From Diabrotica undecimpunctata (Eukaryota; Arthropoda; Insecta; Coleoptera; Chrysomelidae): DNA of 64,000 nt. The translations under genes and the position numbers were made by a program. The notes beneath the pieces are model-generated. The model was given only the letters and a program-made list of their open reading frames with translations, did no database searches and was not told the DNA's origin. Below, piece after piece: positions 42,600 to 51,709 of this stretch (position 1 is the stretch's first letter; each line of letters opens with the position of its first letter). The DNA is taken from NCBI RefSeq assembly GCF_040954645.1, contig NC_092806.1:110452731-110516730 (forward strand). Reading direction: 5' to 3'.

Positions 42600-44480
42600 A
42601 AAATATATTTTTTACATTGTCGTAGAATGGCACATACAGGTCTCCCACAAGGATAAGTTTTAAGTACGTTATTATTCAACATATTTCAAGCCAATATTCA
42701 TGGCATTTTTGACAACTTAATCAATTGCATTAAATACGCTGATGACATATGCATCTAACAGAGCGTAACTCGTATACTGATTGCCTAAAGACTCTGGACT
42801 TCCTCATGCAAAAGGTTAATATTTGGGCAAGAAGTCATGAACTGGCCATTTCCTCTTACAAATCAGCCATAATGGTATTCACTAGTCATAAGTTTCGTAT
42901 GCCTAACAAAACAAATCTGTCTGGATATGATATACATATTGCAAAAAAAAACAAATATCTTGGCATTCTCCTTGATTAGAAACTTTTATGGTCAAAACAT
43001 GTTGAATATGTAAAAAGCAGGTGTGAAAAAGTTAATAATATCTTTAAATGTATCACTAATCGTAGATGGGGTGCTGATCCTAAAGTTACACTGATATTTT
43101 ACAGTGTCTACGTGCGATCTATTGTGGACTATGGTTGTATTCTGTATGGTGCCGCCAGTAAAACACATTTATTAACTGCATACCGCATTCAGTACAAATG
43201 TCTTAGAATATGCTTGGGTACCATGATGTCTACTGCTTGATTCGTTCTACTTGATGAAAGTAACGAAATCCCTCTTGAACATCGTCGACAAATTATGGCA
43301 ATTAAACATATCCTGAAGCTAAGATTAAAAAGTAAGTAAGTAAAAAGCAGGTGTGAAAAAGTTAATAATATCCTTAAATGTATCACTAATCGTAGATGGG
43401 GTGCTGATCCTAAAGTTACACTGATATTTTACAGTGTCTACGTGCGATCTATTGTGGACTATGGTTGTATTCTGTATGGTGCCGCCAGTAAAACACATTT
43501 ATTAACTGCATGCCGCATTCAGTACAAATGTCTTAGAATATGCTTGGGTACCATGATGTCTACTGTTTAATTCATTCTACTTGATGAAAGTAACGAAATC
43601 CCTCTTCAACATCGTCGACAAATTATGGCAATTAAACATATCCTGAAGCTAAGATTAAATAATAATAATTTACTTAGCCAACTGTATGAGTTATCTATTG
43701 AAAACTCCTCAAATAAATATTGGCGCATAAAAAATTCTCCTCCACTTGCTGATGATTTTTAAGAAACTAACGAGTATTCTAATATTTATGGTAGAGAAAA
43801 GATTACCAATATATAAAGCTGATTTTCAGGTAATATTAAACAAACCAAAAGTCATTATACCAAAGTTCACAGTATCTCCACAAATAAACTCTGTCTTAGT
43901 TAAATTTATTTTGAGTAACTATAATGATCACGTAATAATGTATACCGATGGTTACAAAAAAAAACGATGGTACCACAGTTTGTAAAGTTTACATTTCACA
44001 TAAAAGCGAATCTTTGGAAATTAAACTTCCATTACATTGTTGAAAAAGCATTAGATTGGTTAGATTTACACAAATTCAATAAAGCAGTTGTATTACCAGA
44101 TTCATTGTCGGTCATTAAAGGGTAAACTCAAATATAACTTAACATGAAAGAAATAGTATTCTTGGTGCTATTAGAAATAAAATATGTAGTAAAGATATTA
44201 CAATTATTTGGGTAAAAATCACACTGTTATCAAGGGAAATGAACTGGTTGAGCCGCTTCTGATACTGCTAATGTTGGACTATATGTACCTATATTCACAT
44301 TGGATGACTTACTGCAACATTATAATAGAATTTTAATAAAATGAAAAGAAAAATGAAAAAAATAGCAACGAATTTAATAATCAGTATTACCACATTATAT
44401 TGCCTATTTTTTAAATAAGCAATGCCAAAGAAGTTGACAGCGACACGTCTGAAAACTAATCCTGCGCATTCCCAGCTCAC
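42600..44480 (+). mobile_element. RNase H-bearing LINE (jockey/R1 group), decayed, with internal duplication
   Basis: HTGLPQG..LSTLLFNIF (about 42630-42690), NCIKYADDICI (42724-42755, intact YADD), VNIWARSHELAISSYKSAIM, KNKYLGILLD (42950-42979), then LIFYSVYVRSIVDYGCILYG (about 43090-43150) and LDESNEIPLEHRRQ. This block is repeated in tandem (see the repeat entry). Later, HVIMYTDGYKKK (43930-43965) begins the RNase H, with WVKSHTVIKGNELVD-like sequence near 44210-44250. Frameshifts and stops are frequent after 43740. 5' truncated before the RT middle. Confidence 0.82.
43010..43669 (+). repeat. 330-bp in-frame tandem duplication inside LINE RT
   Basis: Unit 1 is 43010-43339 and unit 2 is 43340-43669, both beginning GTAAAAAGCAGGTGTGAAAA. 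I see only about half a dozen differences (for example ATATCTTTAAA/ATATCCTTAAA and GCATACCGC/GCATGCCGC). The period is exactly 110 codons, so the frame is kept across the junction. The junction carries AAGTAAGTAAGTAAAAAG, a short TAAG slippage tract. Confidence 0.95.
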
Positions 44481-44719
44481 TTGACTAAGTTAAATATTAT
44501 CGCTTTTGGGATATGCTGATGCAATAATATATCAGGTGTATTTAAAACTATTAGATCTTAAAATTCAAACTCCCATAAACATCACCCATTTTCTTTCCTT
44601 AGACTGGAGAGAAATATCTGAACTAATATGTAACTTTCTTTTTAAAGTTATATTACTTAAAAACCAATATCTTGTATTACAATTATAAGGCTAAAGGACT
44701 AGCTTCCAAACCAACTCTT

Positions 44720-44754
<35 letters not shown>

Positions 44755-44944
44755 ATTTTTTTACATCTCATCTCTAAATTGATATCTGCCTTTCTATTGT
44801 GATGTAATTAGTAGTAAATATTTATTTACCTATCTTGAAGTCGCCCGTTTTCTTTCTCTGTATATACATTTTTTTTTCATTATCAGTCATAAAAGACTAT
44901 AATGTTTCCATAAATATATCCTAGTTCACTGCTTTCAGAAGATA
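44481..44944. other. Spacer with a (CA)n microsatellite
   Basis: Contains a CA tract at 44723-44751. No coding sequence recognised. Confidence 0.6.
44723..44751. repeat. (CA)n microsatellite
   Basis: About 14 uninterrupted CA units; may be the tail region of the LINE to the left. Confidence 0.97.
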
Positions 44945-45096
44945 CAATTGTGGAAATGGAAACCAAACTGAAAGAAATAAAACTGGTCATTGTAAGAGTA
45001 AGCGAAGTCAAACTATATGAAAAAGCCCGGAAATTAAAACCTGCTCACATGTTTTACTATGTTGGAAACGGTAACGAATCTACGGGAAGAGTATAA
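44945..45096 (+). mobile_element. LINE endonuclease scrap
   Basis: EDTIVEMETKLKEIKLVIV, VSEVKLYEKA and HMFYYVGNGNESTGRV, then a stop. It matches the start of an APE-type LINE endonuclease (xxSEVKxxG ... YYxGN). It ends where a small hairpin begins. Confidence 0.6.
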
Positions 45097-45097
45097 A

Positions 45098-45122
45098 CTG
45101 TTAATCTTCTTAAGATTAACAG
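45098..45122. repeat. Perfect 11-bp hairpin at LINE break
   Basis: CTGTTAATCTT (45098-45108) pairs with 45112-45122, with a CTT loop; TTCTTCTTAAGAT follows as a direct echo. Lies at the point where the endonuclease frame stops. Confidence 0.75.
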
Positions 45123-45924
45123 TTCTTCTTAAGATCATGCGAGACATGCACACCCCTTAGAAAATTATATATAGGTGATACAATTCATTGATGTGAGGGG
45201 GATTGATTCACTTCACCTCGCCTCAATGCTACAGACCTCCTCACGCCCGATAGCACGATAAATCGCTATAAAGGCTACAAATTGGCAAAATACTTGTCAC
45301 ATGGGAATCCTGCGTTCAAGGACTACCACATTAAGTACTTCCCCTAATTAGGCTGGAGAGCGTAAATAACTATAATCCTGCTACCATCTTAAATGATAAA
45401 TCATCGCCCAGTTGGTTAACCCGGCGTCTTTCGTCCAGTTTTTTGTGTTTTTGTTATTAGTAATACTTTTTTGTGGCTCGAGCTGATCTGTTAGTTTTTT
45501 TTTGTTGGCCGAGGCTGGTTTTTTGTTCGTTTTTAATATTTTTTTATTGTGGTGTCTAAATCTATTTATCTTCGTGATGCCTGACTCTGGTTAAAGCGTT
45601 TATCTTCTTGCAATTTAACTTCATGTATTTTTCCGGTATAGCTACGTGTTTATTTTGTCATCTTATTATTTGTTTAAGAATTTGGTATTTATTGCTTTGG
45701 TCTTCTGTGTTTCCATCTATGGAAAAACATCATACCCTGTTCTCGCAATGTCTGGTTTGGGTGATTATTACCCTCAGCGACTAATTTACTAGCTTTTCTT
45801 CCATTATCTCGAGCACTCTTACTTGCTTCACGTCTGTAGACAGGAAGCGTTCAGCTACGTATCTGAGCAGTTTTGCTATTTCTCTCAAGCATTTTTTGTA
45901 AACTGCTTGAATCTTCTTTCCGAA
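45123..45924. other. Unassigned, partly GC-richer
   Basis: About 45180-45420 is GC-richer than its surroundings (TCACGCCCGATAGCACG, AACCCGGCGTCTTTCGTCC) and could be the 5' end of a retroelement. On the minus strand about 45 codons near 45760-45910 are open (KKIQAVYKKCLREIAKLLRY). No family assigned. Confidence 0.35.
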
Positions 45925-47060
45925 CCAGGAAAAATATACCCAGAAATCTTAAACTTTTTAAAAATATAAGGCGATATCAATCTATTGGACACAATCTACA
46001 ACTAAATTAATAACACAAGACAAATCCCAAAAGAACGTTTGAATCATGAATTTTCATACCAATATCTTAACGATCAACTAGAAGAAACGCAGTGAATATA
46101 TACTAACACATTTTATAAGTCATAATCGTAATATTATTTACAGGCTATATAAAAGATATTTTACAGTAGGTTATATAAGAAATGTGAAGAAGAAGGAAAG
46201 CTTTCAGTTTGGAAAGACTAGATGGAATCATTATGCCTGGAGAAGTAATCTTCTTAATTCAAAACGTAAATTAAAAGTCTAAAGACCTACAAAAAGATTA
46301 GTTTCTTTGCTTCGTAGATTTTAGCAAAGCTTTCTATGATATAATATAAAGGAAATTTCGAGAAGCCTCCGATTATATTAATGAAGAATTAACAACCAAG
46401 ACTCTAACAGTACTAACATACAATCTATGGATGTAAGACGAGGCTGCGTTTTGTCCTTTATGCTATTTAACCTGTAGTTAAAATTACTGTTTAAAGAAAC
46501 ACTACAAAAATTTAATACGGAAATAAAAGTTAATTATATCCAAATATCAAGCAACAGATAGTCAAATGACTACTCATTCCATTCTAAACTCTGATCGATT
46601 ATAAAACATAACGTAGTGAAGCATGTCGTTCGCAATGAAGATACAGGAAAAAGAAAGGAATAAATGGGAACAATCAAGAATACTCAAAATACTGTATTGC
46701 TTCTAAAAATAAGTTAACAAGTCCCTTGAATTAACACGCTTGATTCTAAACAAGAAATAAGAACCAGAATCTCAGAAGACAGGAATAGTTTCATTAGACT
46801 GTAAAAGCTTTTTTCCTATTCAGATGTCAATCTACAGCTAAGGCCAAAACTTTTAAGATTTTGTTTATGTTCAGTCATAAGAAGCTAAGATATGCACGCT
46901 AAAATACCGCAAGCTATATCTTAAATAAACCAGAAGCATCCGAAATGTGCTTTCATCGTCCAATCTTAAAAATATCTTGGAAGCAAGAATATCGAATGAA
47001 GAAAGAGACAGCACTCAAACAATGATATTCACACTATTTAAAAGGATTTAAAAACAACTC
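45925..47060 (+). mobile_element. LINE RT remnant, heavily decayed
   Basis: Scattered but ordered pieces: INNTRQIPKERLNHEF (about 46000), LYKKCEEEGKLSVWKD (about 46170-46220), FFASXILAKLS standing for CFVDFSKAF (about 46300-46335), NLWM.DEAAF (about 46420), ISEDRNSFIRL (about 46765-46800) and NILEARISNEERDS (about 46970-47010). Possibly the same copy as the endonuclease scrap at 44945-45096, separated by about 0.8 kb. Confidence 0.6.
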
Positions 47061-47440
47061 TAGGTCGTCACCCTATGAGATACATTTTTTGTCTTTATCG
47101 ATATTATTGAAAACTAGCTGTAATCAAACCAGCTGTGTCCAATAAAATGGAAGTATTATTTCAGTTTCTTTGGGTCTTTTATTTTATTAATTACCTGAGA
47201 AAAATATGCTCCTAAATTGCCCAAATTAAGATTTTCCAAAAAAAAAACAATTTTTCTTACATCTATCGATTTAATAAGATAGCTTAAGCATAATTTATTT
47301 TTTTTTTAAATTGTTCTGCTACAAGGACTCGTCCCGTCAGGAATTAGGATAGGAGATTCTGTCAGGAGATAGCGATTTCTGTTGCTATAAAAAAATGCTA
47401 AAAATCAAAGCTTTTATTATTTTTTATAAATGATTACTCT

Positions 47441-49347
47441 TCACGAAGTAGGAAGGCCGTGGTACATCGCAAAACAGTTTTTATTTGAATTAGAACACAA
47501 ATAGGCACCACAAACTGAACACTTTAATTGAGGTCTAGACTCTATTGCAAGTGAGCTGCAATATTCATATCTTCCCCTATTGGTGGTAAAAAGAGGCCAG
47601 TGTTTTCCCAAATTTCCCAATCTGACGTCATCCAACGCGCTGTAATTATCCTTCTTACTTTTGTTAGGTGTAGATGACTCCAAACTTCGGGAGCCTCGCT
47701 TCTTTGCTTCAGTGACGTATGTTAAAAGTCTCATAGCAACCGATCTTCTTGCCTCCAGCTGGCTGATTATTTCGAATAATTTATTGTATATAATATATGA
47801 ATTGACAAAGGCAATGTCCAACATGCCCCAGAATAAACGGTGCCACCATTTACGTGATTTTTTATCTACACAGTATGAACTACGTAGTTGGTCGGCAAGA
47901 TCAACGCGGCCAATATTTTTGTTGTAGTCTTCTACAACGCTGGGGCATGACTCGAACCATCTCTTTGTTTTCTCGAAACATGTTTTACTTCTGACCCATG
48001 AAAGTTAGTTGCAATGTTAACTGCTCTGTTATCCATCCACTCAAAATAACCAATGTTAGTATTAGAATAGCTATAATCAAAATCTCCGCGTTGCAATTCC
48101 TTTACTTTTAAATTTCAAGGCAAGTCCTTCCTGGTCTTACAAATTGTACCACATGCTAATGTATTTTCTAGTTTTAGTCTTTCGAGTAATTTTACGCTCG
48201 TAAAGAAATTATCAAAATAAATAATTCTTCCTTGATTCCAGTACATCTTGGTTAATGATAGGACTACTTTTTATCCTAAACCATAGTTCTCGAATTCGAT
48301 CTGCAATTTTTCGTTTTTGCCTTGATATAAGTCAAACTGTAACATAAACCCATTTTGGTCTGCAATAGACCATAATTTGTAGCCCCTTTTGATGGGCTTT
48401 TTCGGATTCTATTGTTTCAAGGTATCATACTTTCATCCACACTAAGTTTTCTTGTGCCCTGATAACATGTAGTAAATTGTTTGTTTAGAGTATCTATCAT
48501 CGGTCGAATTTTAAGTGCCTTATCTTTATTGTCGTTGGAAATTTCCTGGTTATCGTTGACATGTAGATTTGCTAATATCATCTCGAAACGATTCCTTGAT
48601 ATGGTTTTCGAAACAAGAGGCACATGTAAGTCTTGTGAAGTATTCCAGTACATTTTCCACGAGGGAAGTTGATGGTACCCCATTAGAAAGTTCAGCCGGA
48701 TAATGGTCAGTAATTCACCTTTCTTTATATTCAGTATCTTGTTGTTCTGCACTGCATACAAATTACTTTGATAGGCAATCTTCTCCACAATATCTCCGAG
48801 TAATCTAACAAAAACATCTGTAAGTGTTGTGCATCCTGCGAACTCTGGACTCACTGCTCCTTCTTCTAAGTGGTAACTTTGAAAATTTTCGAAAACATCT
48901 TTCTTACGCCATTTCCGGTTAGCTTCAAGAGGTTCAACGCATTCATTTAGTTAGTCTTCAACCACAGCTTCTCCTAGTCCTGATTCTTCAATCTTACCTA
49001 CATCATTTTCAACTAATTCACTTTCTTCAGCTGCAGATGGACCAACATCTCTTATTTCATTATCGTCATCAGAATCGCTGTCTTCATATTCACTAATTTC
49101 GACATCATCTGGTAGCTCCAGAATTTGTATTGCCAGTTCTTCTAGTTCCTTTTCTGATAAAGGCCTTTTCATACAATCCTTCCATTTACTTCCCATTCTA
49201 AAAGAAAGTAATATAAAAACATGTTTTGAATCCTGACGGGACTTGAGAGTCCCAAGGTATTGGATAGTAATATGAGATGTAATTATCATCATAACAAAAT
49301 AAATGTTTTATTGGTGCTTACCCTGAAGTGTCTTGCGTCTGATTCAT
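47441..49347 (-). pseudogene. piggyBac transposase (DDE_Tnp_1_7 type), disabled
   Basis: A first exon, ATG at 49347 (MNQTQDTSG) to 49322, ends at GTAAGC; the intron 49321-49198 ends TTTCTTTTAG; exon 2 starts at 49197 and the phase fits (G then MGSKWKDC). The N-terminus is acidic (SEYEDSDSDDD). The core shows ISRNRFEMILANLHVNDN and LSVDESMIP (first Asp), then in another frame YFDNFFTSVKLL (second Asp) and GYFEWMDNRAVN (third Asp). A C-terminal Cys-rich end, CSVCGAYLCSNSNKNCF, follows. All three catalytic Asp codons survive, but there are stops at 48951-48953 and near 48270 and 48120, a frameshifting deletion near 48417 (FKGR lost), and another shift near 47940. Known role: cut-and-paste at TTAA. 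Confidence 0.88.
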
Positions 49348-49498
49348 AAATAAAATGCCGCAGGAACAGTATGAACAATAATGATAAACACGAATAAGTG
49401 TGCTTGCATGAACAAGCGTCCACCGGCAACAGTTACTGTTACAATAAATTCGATTACCGACGATTGTCAGCGAATACACCCGATGAAATATTTTCTTA

Positions 49499-49506
49499 GG
49501 TTAGAC
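49499..49506. repeat. 8-bp TSD (left) of P-like element
   Basis: GGTTAGAC, identical to 51586-51593. It resembles the GGCCAGAC preference described for Drosophila P. Confidence 0.85.
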
Positions 49507-49510
49507 ACAG

Positions 49511-49537
49511 GGTACAATGAATACACAAGGTATGATA
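49511..49537 (+). repeat. P-like TIR core, left
   Basis: 27 bp starting GGTACAATGAATACACAAGG, perfect inverted match of 51556-51582. Confidence 0.9.
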
Positions 49538-50268
49538 CATAATGTTCCAAAATCGGTTCGCTTTCGCGCATGACGTAGTCAAGATCGCTTATTCCCGCAA
49601 CATTTGAATGTAGTTGTATAGGAAAGACTTTTAGTTTTAAGTTTTTTTATATAATTTGGCTAATTTAATTAAAGTAATTATAAAGAGATGATAAAATTAT
49701 GTTATTATAATATTTATCCTTTATAAAACATAGATATCCTTTATAAGACAAGTTTTAATTATCTTTTATTACACGTAGGTACAGGTTAATTAATTTATAC
49801 TCCAGAGTTCGATATTTCAGATGTTTAAAAAGATACAGAAAAGTGGTAATGGAGGTACACAAAATTCTTACGTATATATACCTACTGAACTAAACAGAAA
49901 ATCAAAATAAATAATGACAAAGTCAACTTTATTTATATCGAATGAGCTAGCTGGCCATCGAATATGAGTGTAGTGAGGGCACACAATATTGCACAATATT
50001 TAAAATGACATTTTTGTAATATTCACACATAAAATTATCTTGGTATTGTTTATAATAATGATAACATTGTATATTTTAATAATGATAACATGATTTAACA
50101 AAGAAAAATATGTTATTTTGGAAGATGCTAAATTGATTTCCTCCGAAACAGTTCTTATTGCAAATTGCATAGCAGGCTGAGGCTAATTTCTTACTTAACA
50201 AATCGATATGAAAAAACCATTTAAGGTTTCATGACTAATAATTAATAAAAATAAAGATTTAGACTTAC

Positions 50269-50648
50269 GTCGTTGACCTAGAAGTAGTAAGAAGCTGCTC
50301 AACATACTTTTTGGACTCTCTGTGTTCGCCTCCTTGTACGCGTTTCTTTTGGTTGGTTAAAAGGGTAACCGATGTTGATTTAGGCAAATAAAGACTAGGT
50401 ACTGCCTCAGGTTTGAGTTTTAGACCCTTTTTAGAAACGTAATTTAAAAGTTCCTGTTGTAGATTTCTTTGGTAATCTTCAGTTTTAAAATGTGTATAAC
50501 AAATGCTTGCAGTATTACAATTAAAATTATCCTATCTACAACAAGATATAATCCACAGTTTTCTGGTCACGCTATCTTTAGGAAATGTATGAAACCTAAA
50601 GATTTTATCTTCATTGTCACTATTGCAACAAGCAATTGCACAGCGTAC
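50269..50648 (-). pseudogene. THAP-domain exon of P-like transposase
   Basis: From about 50648: VRCAIACCN (zinc Cys pair), FRFHTFPKDSVTRKLWIISC (conserved Pro and Trp), then an in-frame TAG at 50532-50534. The same frame goes on: SICYTHFKTEDYQRNL (Cys-x2-His pair) and LKPEAVPSLYLP (the AVPTIF box). A basic tail ends at a GTAAGT donor (intron starts 50268). All C2CH zinc ligands are present. The exon probably begins at an acceptor (TTTTTCAAAG) at 50648, with the start codon in an unseen upstream exon. THAP is the DNA-binding domain of P transposases. Only about 0.7 kb of non-coding sequence separates the donor from the element's end, so the catalytic part is deleted. Confidence 0.82.
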
Positions 50649-51555
50649 TTTGAAAAAGGTACAAAACCAGATATACAATGGCAAATAAAAACTTTCAGTT
50701 TTACAAAAAAATACTATACAGTATAAATAAATAGTAACTAAACACCATTTGTATAAAGACACATAGGTATATAAGCATATATCTAAATTATTTTTCTATT
50801 ATAAAATAGATGACTCAGTCAGTATTGAGATACTTTAAAATATATTTATTATCTCATAACTTGCAATTTGCAATAGTCGCCATTGATAACCGATATTATT
50901 GTTGAACTTTTGTTTTTATACAAGCTTTCTGTCTTGCCGGTGTAAAGTCGTCTAAAGACGATATTTATTGTGTTTTGCGTTTGAACTAATTCTTGTCTTA
51001 TTTTCATATTATTATATTGTTTGATAAGTAAATTTTGCATATAATAATCGGTAGGTTATAGTAATGTATATATACTTTATTTTACTAAATTTCATTATAA
51101 CTCATCTAAAATACCATATTGAATTGTAAAACAGATTTTTCTCTATTGTACTCTATTTTGTTTTTATTTCAGTAAAACTGCTTGGAAGTGAGTGTCAGTG
51201 AATCAGAATAAGCAAATCTACTACTATTTGCCTATTCATAGTATTTCCTCTGCAGAAAATTTTTAAATTTCAAGGGATTTGCATACAAAAAGAGTACTTA
51301 TATTATTAGTATATGTATGAAAACAAAAATAAATATTTTGCCTGAATCTCTAGGAGAAGTAAAGGTTTTACGCTACTGAAAATATATTTTTTATTCAATT
51401 ATAACCAAAACAAAACATTTAAAAAAAATTAGATCACTTTTTAACCATAATTTCAAAATTAATGTGTACGTTAAGCTGTAATAATGGGTTCGAGGTGGTT
51501 CAGGCGATCTTAACTACGTCACACTCCTGGGCCAGCTGTCAAATGTCATGCGCAA

Positions 51556-51582
51556 TATCATACCTTGTGTATTCATTGTACC
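51556..51582 (-). repeat. P-like TIR core, right
   Basis: Inverted partner of 49511-49537. Confidence 0.9.
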
Positions 51583-51585
51583 ATG

Positions 51586-51593
51586 GGTTAGAC
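51586..51593. repeat. 8-bp TSD (right) of P-like element
   Basis: GGTTAGAC. Joining across the P-like element restores a continuous piggyBac 5' leader. Confidence 0.85.
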
Positions 51594-51709
51594 AAACGTT
51601 GTACGCAATGTACGCCTCAGTCCTGTCAGGAATTACGCCAACTTTTGCCGAAATAACAAAAACATAACGATTTAAAGTTTTCGAGTCCCGTCGGGCAAAA
51701 AAGGGTTAA

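Larger units (their letters stand above)
49507..51585 (-). mobile_element. P-element-like transposon, internally deleted, inside piggyBac
   Basis: 2.08 kb flanked by the 8-bp duplication GGTTAGAC (49499-49506 and 51586-51593). The ends carry a perfect 27-bp inverted repeat (49511-49537 and 51556-51582), preceded by CAG or CAT. Further inverted blocks inside (GCGCATGAC and ACGTAGTxAAGATCGC) act like subterminal repeats. An 8-bp TSD, about 30-bp TIRs starting CA, and an encoded THAP domain are together the hallmarks of P elements. The rest of a P transposase is missing, so this is a deletion derivative. Strand given is that of the THAP exon. Confidence 0.82.
47310..51705 (-). mobile_element. 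piggyBac transposon split by a P-like insertion
   Basis: The right end is clear: TTAA at 51706-51709 adjoins an inward-reading terminus CCCTTTTTTGCCCGACGGGA. The left end is diverged: TTAA at 47306-47309, then ATTGTTCTGCTACAAGGACT, whose last bases (GGACTCG) fit the TIR. Subterminal CCxGTCAGGAATTA motifs occur inside both ends (about 47334 and 51631). Without the P-like insertion (49507-51585 and one TSD) the element is about 2.3 kb, a normal piggyBac size. The gene is on the minus strand. The TIR of the left end is the least certain part. Confidence 0.8.

Noticed and set aside
45098..45122. The 11-bp hairpin as a transcription terminator
   Set aside because: Nothing else suggests a bacterial context, there is no gene ending at it, and eukaryotic Pol II does not use such terminators.
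49239..49255. CCTGACGGGACT near 49240 as a piggyBac terminal repeat
   Set aside because: It resembles the right TIR but lies inside the transposase intron with no TTAA or CCCTTT next to it. It is more likely one of the subterminal CCTGACGG-type motifs.
49198..50648. A dedicated THAP-piggyBac fusion gene as the element's normal architecture
   Set aside because: The splice phase fits, but the THAP exon lies within an insertion that has its own TIRs and 8-bp TSD, and the piggyBac has its own ATG exon at 49322-49347. I keep only the weaker idea of a chimeric transcript.
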